DNA of 7,408 nucleotides from Candidatus Bathyarchaeota archaeon. GTDB lineage: Archaea; Thermoproteota; Bathyarchaeia; Bathyarchaeales; WAQA01. Location of the stretch: NCBI GenBank assembly GCA_015520475.1, contig WAQA01000054.1:1-7408 (forward strand), given 5' to 3'. The notes beneath the pieces are model-generated. The model saw nothing but the letters and a program-made list of their open reading frames with translations, had not been told where the DNA came from and made no database searches. The position numbers and the translations under genes were made by a program. The number at the start of each line of letters is the position of its first letter. Within the stretch, counting starts at the first letter, position 1. Of the stretch, positions 1-5,962 are shown one piece after another.

Positions 1-312
1 CCCATGAGAGTACCTGAAGGAGAAGCAGTCTCAAGAGTTGAGGCTCCAAGAGGAGAACTCATCCACTACGTCAGATCGAATGGAACAAGCAGGCCTGAGA
101 GATATAAGGTTAGAAGCCCAACCCTAGGGAATATTCCAGCCCTCTGCAAGATGCTCATCGGACAGCATGTAGCGGACATACCGATAGTCCTAGCAGGAAT
201 CGACCCATGCTTCGCATGTATGGATCGAATGGAGATATTGGATATCCATAAGGGGAAGAGGAGAATCCTCAGCCTTGAAGAATTGAAGGGGAGGAGATGG
301 AATGGCAGCTGA
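1..312 (+). CDS. Group 4 membrane-bound [NiFe]-hydrogenase large (catalytic) subunit, C-terminal part only
   Basis: This is the last ~103 codons of a large subunit of the MbhL/EchE/HycE type, homologous to NuoD of complex I. The frame is open to the left edge (codon at 1-3 is Pro), so the ATG at 4 is an internal Met, and the first nickel-binding CxxC motif lies outside the window. The sequence VPEGEAVSRVEAPRGELIHY is the conserved stretch of this family. DPCFACMDR (bases 202-228) carries the C-terminal CxxC that binds the NiFe site. Complex I NuoD lacks these cysteines, so this looks like a true hydrogenase subunit rather than a Nuo/Fpo subunit. The mature enzyme would oxidise ferredoxin and evolve H2, or run in reverse, on the cytoplasmic face of the membrane. 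Which group 4 subtype it belongs to cannot be decided from this fragment. The stop (310-312) overlaps the next gene, indicating a translationally coupled operon. Confidence 0.9.
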   Translation, partial: PMRVPEGEAVSRVEAPRGELIHYVRSNGTSRPERYKVRSPTLGNIPALCKMLIGQHVADIPIVLAGIDPCFACMDRMEILDIHKGKRRILSLEELKGRRWNGS

Positions 313-1261
313 TCTATTAACTGCGGTGCTGCAGGCAATCATATTTCCAGGCGCAGTCTTCCTAATATTATTATCATGCATCCTAGAATGGATTGACAGG
401 AAGGTTGTGGCGAAGATACAGGGGCGTTACGGACCCCTCTATACTGGGCCCTATGGGCTCTGCCAGCCAATGATCGACATAGCGAAGCTCCTCTTCAAAG
501 AGGATATAACGCCTAGGGATGCAGACAAGAGAATCTTCAACATAGCCCCGATACTATGCTTCTCCCTCCCATTAATGGCCTTATACCTGATCCCCATAAG
601 CAGAGAGGCGCTGATAAGCTTCGACGGAGACATAATCCTCCTACTCTTCATCCTAACAATCAATGTGATAACGGTCTTCCTGGCAGGTTACAGTTCAGCA
701 TCTCCATTCAGCATCATCGGAGGAATACGCGCATCCCTCCAGATGATAGGATACGAGATTCCAATGGCCCTAGCCCTTATAGGCCCAGCATTAGCTGCTG
801 GAACACTATCGATAAGCGGAATAATTAACTGGCAGCTCTCAAGGGGACTCTGGACGTTGATGCTTCAGCCATTAGGGTTCACCGTCCTCTTCATATGCCT
901 CCTCGCAGAGCTCGAATTGGTTCCATTCGATATTCCAGAGGCTGAAACGGAGATAGTTGCTGGATGGAGAACTGAGTATAGCGGAAGAAAACTTGCATTG
1001 ATCCGGCTTGGAATGGATCTTAAGATGCTACTGGCAGCAGCAATCATCGTCTCCCTCTACCTAGGGGGATCCGAAGCACCGCCAATCCCGCCGACAATAA
1101 TCTTCCTAGTTAAGCTTGTGCCAGTCATACTCCTGCTTTCAATATCACATGCGGTTCTTGCGAGGTTCCGCATCGACCAGATGGTCTCTGGAATGTGGCG
1201 GTATTTGACGCCATTATCCATAATACAGATAATACTGATCTCTATAGGTTTAGGAAGGTGA
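302..1261 (+). CDS. NuoH/MbhM/EchB-like membrane subunit of the hydrogenase (complex I subunit 1 family)
   Basis: This 319-residue, very hydrophobic protein is the membrane anchor that couples the hydrogenase module to ion translocation. About eight membrane segments are apparent (for example residues 7-27, 83-99, 110-130, 152-172, 186-203, 240-255, 265-285 and 303-317). Family signatures are clear: DRKVVAKIQGRYGP (32-45), GPYGLCQPMIDIAKLLFKED (49-68), GGIRASLQMIGYE (140-152), and the acidic loop VPFDIPEAETE with AGWRTEYSG (207-228), equivalent to the NuoH loop near the quinone/E-channel region. Length fits the family (about 300-330). The ATG start at 302 overlaps the large subunit gene by 11 nt and is preceded by a good GGAGG at about 290-294. 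The context (large subunit before, NuoI-like ferredoxin after) fits an Mbh-like order. No frameshift or lost motif is seen. It could be called HycD or EchB instead; the exact subtype is open. Confidence 0.92.
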   Translation: MAADLLTAVLQAIIFPGAVFLILLSCILEWIDRKVVAKIQGRYGPLYTGPYGLCQPMIDIAKLLFKEDITPRDADKRIFNIAPILCFSLPLMALYLIPISREALISFDGDIILLLFILTINVITVFLAGYSSASPFSIIGGIRASLQMIGYEIPMALALIGPALAAGTLSISGIINWQLSRGLWTLMLQPLGFTVLFICLLAELELVPFDIPEAETEIVAGWRTEYSGRKLALIRLGMDLKMLLAAAIIVSLYLGGSEAPPIPPTIIFLVKLVPVILLLSISHAVLARFRIDQMVSGMWRYLTPLSIIQIILISIGLGR

Positions 1262-1265
1262 AGGT

Positions 1266-1607
1266 ATGCCCATAATAAAGGAGGCAATAAAACATCTATT
1301 CAGCCATCCGGTAACGCTTAAGTATCCATATGAGAGGACTGCTCCTCCAGCCGGTTTCAGGGGACGGCCAGTCTGGAACACGCAGAGATGCTTTGGATGT
1401 GGATTATGCAGTAGAATATGTCCTTCAGGAGCCATAGAGATGACTGGGAAGGGGAAGGGGGCTGAGATTACACATTACGTGGATAGATGCATGTTCTGCG
1501 GCCAATGCGCTGAGAGCTGCCCACGAAACGCCATAGAAATGACTGAGGAATTCGAACTTGCCGGCTTCAACCGGAAGAATATGATTCACAGATACAAAAT
1601 ATCTTGA
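1266..1607 (+). CDS. NuoI/MbhN/EchF-like 2x[4Fe-4S] ferredoxin subunit of the hydrogenase
   Basis: This 113-residue electron-transfer subunit has two classic CxxCxxCxxxCP motifs: C42, C45, C48, C52 and C75, C78, C81, C85. These should hold two [4Fe-4S] clusters that carry electrons between soluble ferredoxin and the small hydrogenase subunit. The N-terminus (KEAIKHLFSHPVTLKYPYE, then PAGFRGRPVW) is the usual lead-in of NuoI-type subunits, and it separates this protein from free bacterial-type ferredoxins. The gene starts 4 nt after the NuoH-like gene, with AAGGTGA overlapping that gene's stop codon as ribosome binding site. It is the last gene on this strand before a convergent gene, which fits the NuoI-like subunit being the distal gene, as in mbhJKLMN. 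The C-terminus (to residue 113) is short, with none of the long tail of some bacterial NuoI proteins. No ion-antiporter gene follows, so any antiporter subunits must lie upstream or elsewhere. Confidence 0.93.
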   Translation: MPIIKEAIKHLFSHPVTLKYPYERTAPPAGFRGRPVWNTQRCFGCGLCSRICPSGAIEMTGKGKGAEITHYVDRCMFCGQCAESCPRNAIEMTEEFELAGFNRKNMIHRYKIS

Positions 1608-1612
1608 GAAGT

Positions 1613-2971
1613 TTATCCCTTAAGATTCTTCCGGATCTCCCTCTCAGCTATAGCCTCCAGACATCTCAGCTTCTCCTCGGTTTCAGCCTCAACCTTCAAC
1701 TCTATCTTAGGCTGAGTATTGGATGCTCTGATAAGGAACCAGCCGTCATCATCAACCACCTTAACGCCATCCAACATGACGGTGCGGTATCCTGCAGACT
1801 TAAGGCTCTCAGCGATCTCCCTTACAACCTTAAACTTCTCTTCGTCTGGACAATAATAGAATTTGACTGGTGTACATGGATGATGCGGTATGCCATCCAC
1901 AATCTCGGATAGAACCTCCCCGCTCCCAGAAAGTATCTCCCCCATCTTCAGAACAGCATATATCGCATCGTCGAATCCGTAGACGTCAGCGAAGTATATG
2001 TGGCCGCTTATCTCACCTCCAAGAACCGCTCCCTCACGCCTCATAGTGTCCATGACATATGCACGTCCCACCCTACTCACCACGGGGTTGCCGCCTAACC
2101 TCTCAACAGCCTCCCTAACAGTCGATGAGCAGAATACATCGTACACTACGGTTCCACCCTTAACCCTCTCCAAGTAATGATGAGCCATCATAATCAACGT
2201 TGTATCTCCAGGAATCATCCTCCCCTTCTCATCGATGAATAATACTCGATCTCCATCCCCATCGAATCCAGCTCCGAAGTCAGCTCCCTCCTCAACCACG
2301 ACGCGTTGGAGATCCATCATGGTCTCCTCGGTTGGCTCCGGTTTATGCGCCGGGAAGGATCCATCAGGTTCATCATTTATAGGTATAACCTCCATACCAG
2401 CTGATCTGAGGAGTGGTGGGATGATGTGGGAGCATGCGCCGTTCCCGAGATCAACAGCCACCTTCAACCTCCTCTTAATACTTACTCGATCAAGTATGAA
2501 CTCTGAGTAGTCACTCAACACATTATCATATCTCTCAATCCTGCCCGGCGACGCCGATTCAAGATCCTCTGAGAACACCCTCCTCTCTATCTCTTCCATC
2601 CCCAACCCCTTAGCTAATGGGGATCCATCGCCCCTACAGAGCTTGAAGCCGTTCCATTCAGGCGGATTATGCGAGGCTGTAACCATTACGCCGCCATTCT
2701 TCCTGTAATGGATAACTGCGAAGTAGAGTACTGGGGTTGGGACAAGCCCTATATCAACAACGCTGCATCCGGCTGAGAGTAGACCGTTGATTATAGCTGC
2801 CTGAAGCCTCTCACTGCTTAATCTCACATCCCTTCCAACTATAATCTCTCTCTCAGCGCCGATGTAGGATCCGAATGCCCTCCCAATCCTCTCAGCAGCT
2901 TCCTCAGTTAAGTCCTCCCCATATACTCCCCTAACATCATATGCCCTGAAGATTCTACGTGGAATATCCAA
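1613..2971 (-). CDS. Phosphomannomutase/phosphoglucomutase (alpha-D-phosphohexomutase family)
   Basis: This 452-residue enzyme interconverts hexose-6-phosphate and hexose-1-phosphate (mannose and/or glucose) in the cytoplasm, using a phosphoserine relay. All four domains are represented: FRAYDVRGVYGE at the N-terminus (8-19); the active-site loop TASHNPPEWNG with phosphoserine S100; the metal loop DGDGDR with D237, D239 and D241; the sugar-binding loop GGEISGH with E320 and S322; and the C-terminal phosphate-binding loop RASNTQP (415-421). The RASNT form resembles bifunctional PMM/PGM enzymes more than phosphoglucosamine mutase (usually RPSGTEP), but substrate cannot be proven from sequence. 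The start is TTG at 2971, chosen because it sits right before the conserved FRAYD block; the ribosome binding site is weak, and the frame stays open upstream. The gene follows the ROK kinase by 61 nt. Its stop is 5 nt from the stop of the hydrogenase ferredoxin gene on the other strand. Confidence 0.93.
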   Translation of the reverse strand: MDIPRRIFRAYDVRGVYGEDLTEEAAERIGRAFGSYIGAEREIIVGRDVRLSSERLQAAIINGLLSAGCSVVDIGLVPTPVLYFAVIHYRKNGGVMVTASHNPPEWNGFKLCRGDGSPLAKGLGMEEIERRVFSEDLESASPGRIERYDNVLSDYSEFILDRVSIKRRLKVAVDLGNGACSHIIPPLLRSAGMEVIPINDEPDGSFPAHKPEPTEETMMDLQRVVVEEGADFGAGFDGDGDRVLFIDEKGRMIPGDTTLIMMAHHYLERVKGGTVVYDVFCSSTVREAVERLGGNPVVSRVGRAYVMDTMRREGAVLGGEISGHIYFADVYGFDDAIYAVLKMGEILSGSGEVLSEIVDGIPHHPCTPVKFYYCPDEEKFKVVREIAESLKSAGYRTVMLDGVKVVDDDGWFLIRASNTQPKIELKVEAETEEKLRCLEAIAEREIRKNLKG

Positions 2972-3023
2972 CTCAATCCCTGTCTCTAGCTTCTCTATAT
3001 CAAAACGGTTAGATCAGTTACGA

Positions 3024-3035
3024 GTTTAAATTTTA
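3024..3035 (-). promoter_or_regulatory. Possible TATA-box promoter of the phosphohexomutase gene
   Basis: Read on the minus strand the sequence is TAAAATTTAAAC, with TTTAAA at 3026-3031. It overlaps the stop codon of the ROK kinase gene and lies about 55 nt upstream of the TTG start at 2971. A start of transcription about 25 nt downstream would leave a leader of roughly 30 nt. This could give the mutase its own promoter inside the operon. The call rests on a short A/T-rich match only. Confidence 0.35.
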
Positions 3036-4022
3036 CCGTTGATCCTGGAAGACCATTGCTAACGCCCCGTATAGAACTGTGTCTCCTCCTAGAGCAGTCA
3101 TCCTTATCTCCGGAAGCCTATTCACAACGTATTCTCCCACATACTTCTTGATCGGGTTGATTACGAGATCAACATTTTTAAGGGCAACTGTTCCCCCAAC
3201 AGTGATCATCTCAGGATCATACATATTTATTACATTCGCGAATCCTATGGCGTTGGCCCTACCTATCTCATCTATAATCTCCAGTGAGAGTGCATCCCCC
3301 CTCTTAGCAGCGTCATAGATCATCTTAGCACTCAACCTGTCAAGGTCTCCACCTGCAAGCTTCAGGAGCAGACTCTCCTCAACCTCCCCTCTACCCTTCC
3401 GGCTTAACAGTAAACGGGCATACTTTGGAATGTTATCTCCGGAGCAGTAGGCTTCCCAGTGTCCCCTCTTACCGCATCCGCAGAGCAGACGGCCCTCCAT
3501 ATCTATCGTCATATGCCCTATCTCATGGGCATTTCCATCCTTACCGAAGATCACATGATCATCAACGTATATTCCGCCTCCAATCCCGGTGCTTATAGTT
3601 ATGTAGACAAGATTCCGGATTGATCTTCCAGCCCCAAACATCTTCTCACCCATAACAGCGGCTAAGCAGTCGTTAAGCAGAAGCACTGGAACCTTAAGTT
3701 CATCCTTCACCGGATGAACTATAGGTATCTCATCGAATGGTAGATTAGCGAATTTCTTTATACGTTCCCTTTTAGGATCAAGTGTTCCAGCCGATGCGAC
3801 GCCTACCCCCTCAACCCTCTCCAACCTGAACCTCTCCATCAACGTCCTCGAAATCCTGATTATCTGCTGGCTTATCCCTTCAGGTCCCTTACTCTTCTCA
3901 GTCCTCTCACTGATCCTCGCTATGATCCTTCCATTCCCATCTCCCAGAACAGCTCTTATATTGGTTCCTCCTAGATCCACGCCTATCCCATAACCCTCAG
4001 CTCTTCCAACCGCCAAATCCAC
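3033..4022 (-). CDS. ROK-family sugar kinase (glucokinase/hexokinase-like)
   Basis: This ATP-dependent hexose kinase of the ROK (NagC/Mlc) family lacks a recognisable DNA-binding domain, so an enzyme rather than a repressor is likely. From the GTG at 4022 it has 329 residues, the usual ROK size. Motifs: DLGGTN for ATP phosphate binding (D16), catalytic Asp in LLNDC (D118), STGIGGGI (144-151), HEIGHM with E167 and H170, zinc knuckle CGCGKRGHWE (181-190), and late GGTV and GGDTVLYGA. In the knuckle the third Cys of the standard CxCGxxGC motif is replaced by His188, a likely alternative zinc ligand. The frame extends to an ATG at 4118, but that 32-codon extension has no ribosome binding site, contains a strong TATA-like box, and lies outside the ROK core. 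GTG at 4022, or TTG at 4025, behind GAGAGGGAG is preferred. The mutase gene follows, so the two could phosphorylate and isomerise one hexose. The in vivo sugar is unknown. Confidence 0.88.
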   Translation of the reverse strand: MDLAVGRAEGYGIGVDLGGTNIRAVLGDGNGRIIARISERTEKSKGPEGISQQIIRISRTLMERFRLERVEGVGVASAGTLDPKRERIKKFANLPFDEIPIVHPVKDELKVPVLLLNDCLAAVMGEKMFGAGRSIRNLVYITISTGIGGGIYVDDHVIFGKDGNAHEIGHMTIDMEGRLLCGCGKRGHWEAYCSGDNIPKYARLLLSRKGRGEVEESLLLKLAGGDLDRLSAKMIYDAAKRGDALSLEIIDEIGRANAIGFANVINMYDPEMITVGGTVALKNVDLVINPIKKYVGEYVVNRLPEIRMTALGGDTVLYGALAMVFQDQR

Positions 4023-4098
4023 CAATCTCCCTCTCAGTAGATATGGAAGGAGAACTCTCCCACAGATCCTTACACAATGAGAAGGATGATATCCACCT

Positions 4099-4110
4099 AA
4101 ATATATAATA
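4099..4110 (-). promoter_or_regulatory. TATA-like promoter of the ROK kinase (and probably mutase) genes
   Basis: On the minus strand this reads TATTATATATTT, the best TATA-box match in the window. Transcription would begin near 4076, leaving a leader of about 50 nt before the preferred GTG start at 4022. It falls inside the longest possible reading frame of the kinase, which is one reason to reject the ATG at 4118 as the start. It also suggests the kinase can be transcribed independently of the unknown gene upstream. Confidence 0.45.
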
Positions 4111-4172
4111 CTTTTCATATCACATGAGGGGAGGCGTAAGGAGCAGTGATCCTTCCCTGGATAGCGGTGGGC

Positions 4173-4967
4173 TTAGAATGGATAATATGACGTTTCGAAA
4201 CGGATCATCTTATCCACAACCCCCTTAAGAGGAGATATCACCCTATCTATTCTATCAACAACATCCCTCAGAGTATCATCTCCATCGAATGTTATCTTGA
4301 GATTTATCTCCCACCCATCCCTACGGAAGATATGCTTATAATCCTCATCCTCAAATATTTCATCATCACCGGATTTTAAGGCTTCAATCTCTTCCTCGTC
4401 GGCGTATAGATCCGCAAACTTAATAGTCCAGTAATAGACTTCGATATCTTCCAGTCCCTCATAGATCTTTTGATTTCGATTCTCCGTATAGTAATAGTAG
4501 TTATCTATGAAATAGTTCAGTTCCTCTAATCTCTTAGCCTGCTTCCTGAGGATGTAAACCACCCTTTCTATATTATTGAACTCTTTGATGTCTGGATTAG
4601 TAATGGCCAAGTAAACTTCAGCGAATCCTCCAACGATAACGTCTGGATGATCATAGACTATTGGGAAGAGCACATCCTCAATATGTTTTTTAAGGCTGAA
4701 GTATTCACCTTCATCTCTTCTCTCCTCATTAATTCTTCTCACCCTATCCTCTGAGACGTAATCCACATAATATTTGCTTAGGGCATCATCATCCAGCCAT
4801 CCATACCAGAAGAAGACATAGCCATAATTTGATGGGATAGACCTTAAAAATCCCTTATTCGTATCCTCATGTGGATATGAAGCTTCAGCGTCAACCAAGG
4901 ATTTGAAGACATACCTCATCTTTTGAGAAAAGAGGCTCTCATCTAAACCTATTAACTGAAATTTCAA
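4173..4967 (-). CDS. Unknown protein: acidic, tyrosine-rich, cysteine-free, 264 residues
   Basis: I do not recognise a family. The protein is predicted soluble: no signal peptide or membrane segment is seen. It has about 24 tyrosines in 264 residues (9%), often clustered (NYYYYTE, SKYYVDY, EVYYW, TSYYPF), no cysteine, and many Asp and Glu, with an acidic stretch EEEIEALKSGDDEIFEDED near residues 196-214. The middle (about 120-160) looks helical and charged (RKQAKRLEELNYFIDN) and could form a coiled coil. The end (about 220-264) alternates like a beta-alpha unit (WEINLKITFDGDDTLRDVVDRIDRVISPL). The start is TTG at 4967 behind GGGGATGA; the next in-frame Met is residue 17. The reading frame is long, uses ordinary codons and lies between promoter-like sequences, so it is probably a real gene. 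It precedes the ROK kinase on the same strand by about 150 nt, so shared function is possible but unproven. Base composition looks more A/T-rich than its neighbours. Confidence 0.75.
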   Translation of the reverse strand: MKFQLIGLDESLFSQKMRYVFKSLVDAEASYPHEDTNKGFLRSIPSNYGYVFFWYGWLDDDALSKYYVDYVSEDRVRRINEERRDEGEYFSLKKHIEDVLFPIVYDHPDVIVGGFAEVYLAITNPDIKEFNNIERVVYILRKQAKRLEELNYFIDNYYYYTENRNQKIYEGLEDIEVYYWTIKFADLYADEEEIEALKSGDDEIFEDEDYKHIFRRDGWEINLKITFDGDDTLRDVVDRIDRVISPLKGVVDKMIRFETSYYPF

Positions 4968-5134
4968 GTCTCATCCCCACTCATAAAAGGAGAAGACAGC
5001 GTTCCTAAAAATCTATGAGGTATCCGCTTTAAAAGACTTTCCTCCTTTTCTGGATCTCCTTGATTCTAGAGTTTACTCGCCGAACACCATTTAAGTGTGG
5101 TGTGGATAGTATATGTGGTGTTGGAGGGGATTTG
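4968..5134. promoter_or_regulatory. Divergent intergenic control region between the unknown gene and the isomerase gene
   Basis: This gap of 167 nt must carry promoters for both strands. TTTAAA at 5028-5033 is a self-complementary TATA candidate; for the minus gene it would give a leader of about 35-40 nt. A second candidate, CATTTAAG at 5088-5094, suits the plus gene, with transcription starting near 5117. An 8-bp inverted repeat (AAAAGGAG 4985-4992, CTCCTTTT 5042-5049) and an 8-bp direct repeat (TGTGGTGT at 5096-5103 and 5114-5121) lie here and might be regulator sites. No RNA gene is recognised. Confidence 0.5.
5123..5130 (+). promoter_or_regulatory. Strong ribosome binding site that fixes the start of the isomerase gene
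   Basis: GGAGGGGA lies 4 nt before the ATG at 5135. It identifies this ATG as the start rather than an in-frame start at 5060, which would add 25 residues (MILEFTRRTPFKC and onward) that do not belong to the TIM-barrel fold. Confidence 0.75.
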
Positions 5135-5959
5135 ATGAAGGTCAGCGTGATAACTGATGAGATAAGCTCTGATCCTGAAACAGCGATTGAACTTGCCTCG
5201 GAATGGGGTATCCGCCATGTGGAGATAAGGGGTTTATGGGATAAGCGGGTTCCAGACATAACTCCTAAGCAGCTTGAAAGGTTGAAGAATATCTTGGACA
5301 GATACGAAGTTGACGTGGTAGCCATATCTCCAGGAGTCTTTAAGGTGAGGATTGATGATGAAGGAGCCATTAGACAGCATCTGATGAATCGTCTTCCAGA
5401 ATCAATCGACCTAGCCGAGAACCTTGGAACAAGGATTATAGTGATATTCGGCTTCATATCTGATGGGGTGAGGGATGAGGAGGCCTTTGATAGGGCGGTG
5501 AACCTGCTTAGGCAGGCATCCGACTACGCAGCTAAGAGGGACGTGATATTAGCCCTTGAGAATGAGCCTATATGCATCGCTGATACTGGGAAGAGAACAG
5601 CTGAGATCGTAAACGCCGTCAACAGAGAGAATCTACTGATCAATTGGGATCCATGTAACGCTTACACTTCTGGAGAGAAGCCTTTCCCAGACGGCTACAG
5701 ACACGTAAGGAATCTCATGGTTCACTTCCACTTGAAGGACGGGGTGATCTCTGGATGTGGAGGGGAGAGGAAGGTTAGGTATGTCCCTCCAGGAGAGGGA
5801 GAGATTAAAGTTCTGGAGCAGATAGAAGCCTTAAAGAGGGATGGATATGAAGGATTCATCTCTATAGAGACACATTTCAGTCCAAGAGTTAAGGGGACAT
5901 ATAGATGCTGGGCAGCCCTTAAGGAGATGCTTAAGAGGATCGGGGAGGATATTGAGTAA
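5135..5959 (+). CDS. Sugar phosphate isomerase/epimerase-like protein (xylose isomerase-like TIM barrel)
   Basis: This 274-residue protein belongs to the AP_endonuc_2/xylose isomerase-like TIM-barrel superfamily, whose members include hydroxypyruvate isomerases, ketose 3-epimerases and IolE-type inosose dehydratases. The N-terminus KVSVITDEIS begins the first strand, WGIRHVEIRG (24-33) the second, and LGTRIIVIFG (97-106) a later one. The expected divalent-metal ligands are all present: E142 in LALENEP, D172 in INWDPCN, His197 or His199 in VHFHLKD, and E245 in SIETHF. Endonuclease IV is unlikely because its trinuclear zinc ligand set is not seen. The start is the ATG behind GGAGGGGA. The gene stands alone on this strand and converges with the flavoprotein gene, their stops only 3 nt apart. 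Substrate cannot be predicted from family membership; the nearby hexose genes make a sugar or sugar-derived polyol reasonable. Confidence 0.87.
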   Translation: MKVSVITDEISSDPETAIELASEWGIRHVEIRGLWDKRVPDITPKQLERLKNILDRYEVDVVAISPGVFKVRIDDEGAIRQHLMNRLPESIDLAENLGTRIIVIFGFISDGVRDEEAFDRAVNLLRQASDYAAKRDVILALENEPICIADTGKRTAEIVNAVNRENLLINWDPCNAYTSGEKPFPDGYRHVRNLMVHFHLKDGVISGCGGERKVRYVPPGEGEIKVLEQIEALKRDGYEGFISIETHFSPRVKGTYRCWAALKEMLKRIGEDIE

Positions 5960-5962
5960 TCC

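Noticed and set aside
66..381. Minus-strand frames over the hydrogenase large subunit
   Set aside because: They are antisense to the conserved DPCxxC coding sequence and have no ribosome binding site or motif.
556..828. Second plus-strand frame within the NuoH-like gene
   Set aside because: It is an out-of-frame shadow with proline/arginine-rich nonsense content, while the main frame carries all family signatures.
1604..1912. Plus-strand open frame following the ferredoxin gene
   Set aside because: It overlaps the C-terminal phosphate-binding domain of the phosphohexomutase on the other strand and is leucine/serine-rich shadow sequence.
2235..2510. Plus-strand frame inside the mutase gene
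   Set aside because: It is antisense to the DGDGDR metal loop region; the product is low-complexity with no motif.
3079..3318. Plus-strand hydrophobic frame inside the ROK gene
   Set aside because: It is antisense to conserved ROK C-terminal motifs; its hydrophobicity is a by-product of the codon pattern.
5060..5134. 25-codon N-terminal extension of the isomerase-like gene from an in-frame start at 5060
   Set aside because: The ATG at 5135 has a strong GGAGGGGA site and begins exactly at the first barrel strand; the extension holds a TATA candidate and repeats.
5029..5457. Minus-strand open frame of 142 codons over the isomerase gene
   Set aside because: It is antisense to a gene with clear metal-binding motifs, and its serine-rich product shows no family feature.
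5135..5959. Endonuclease IV as identity of the TIM-barrel gene
   Set aside because: Only the Glu-Asp-His-Glu single-site ligand pattern of isomerases/epimerases is visible, not the larger trinuclear zinc set.
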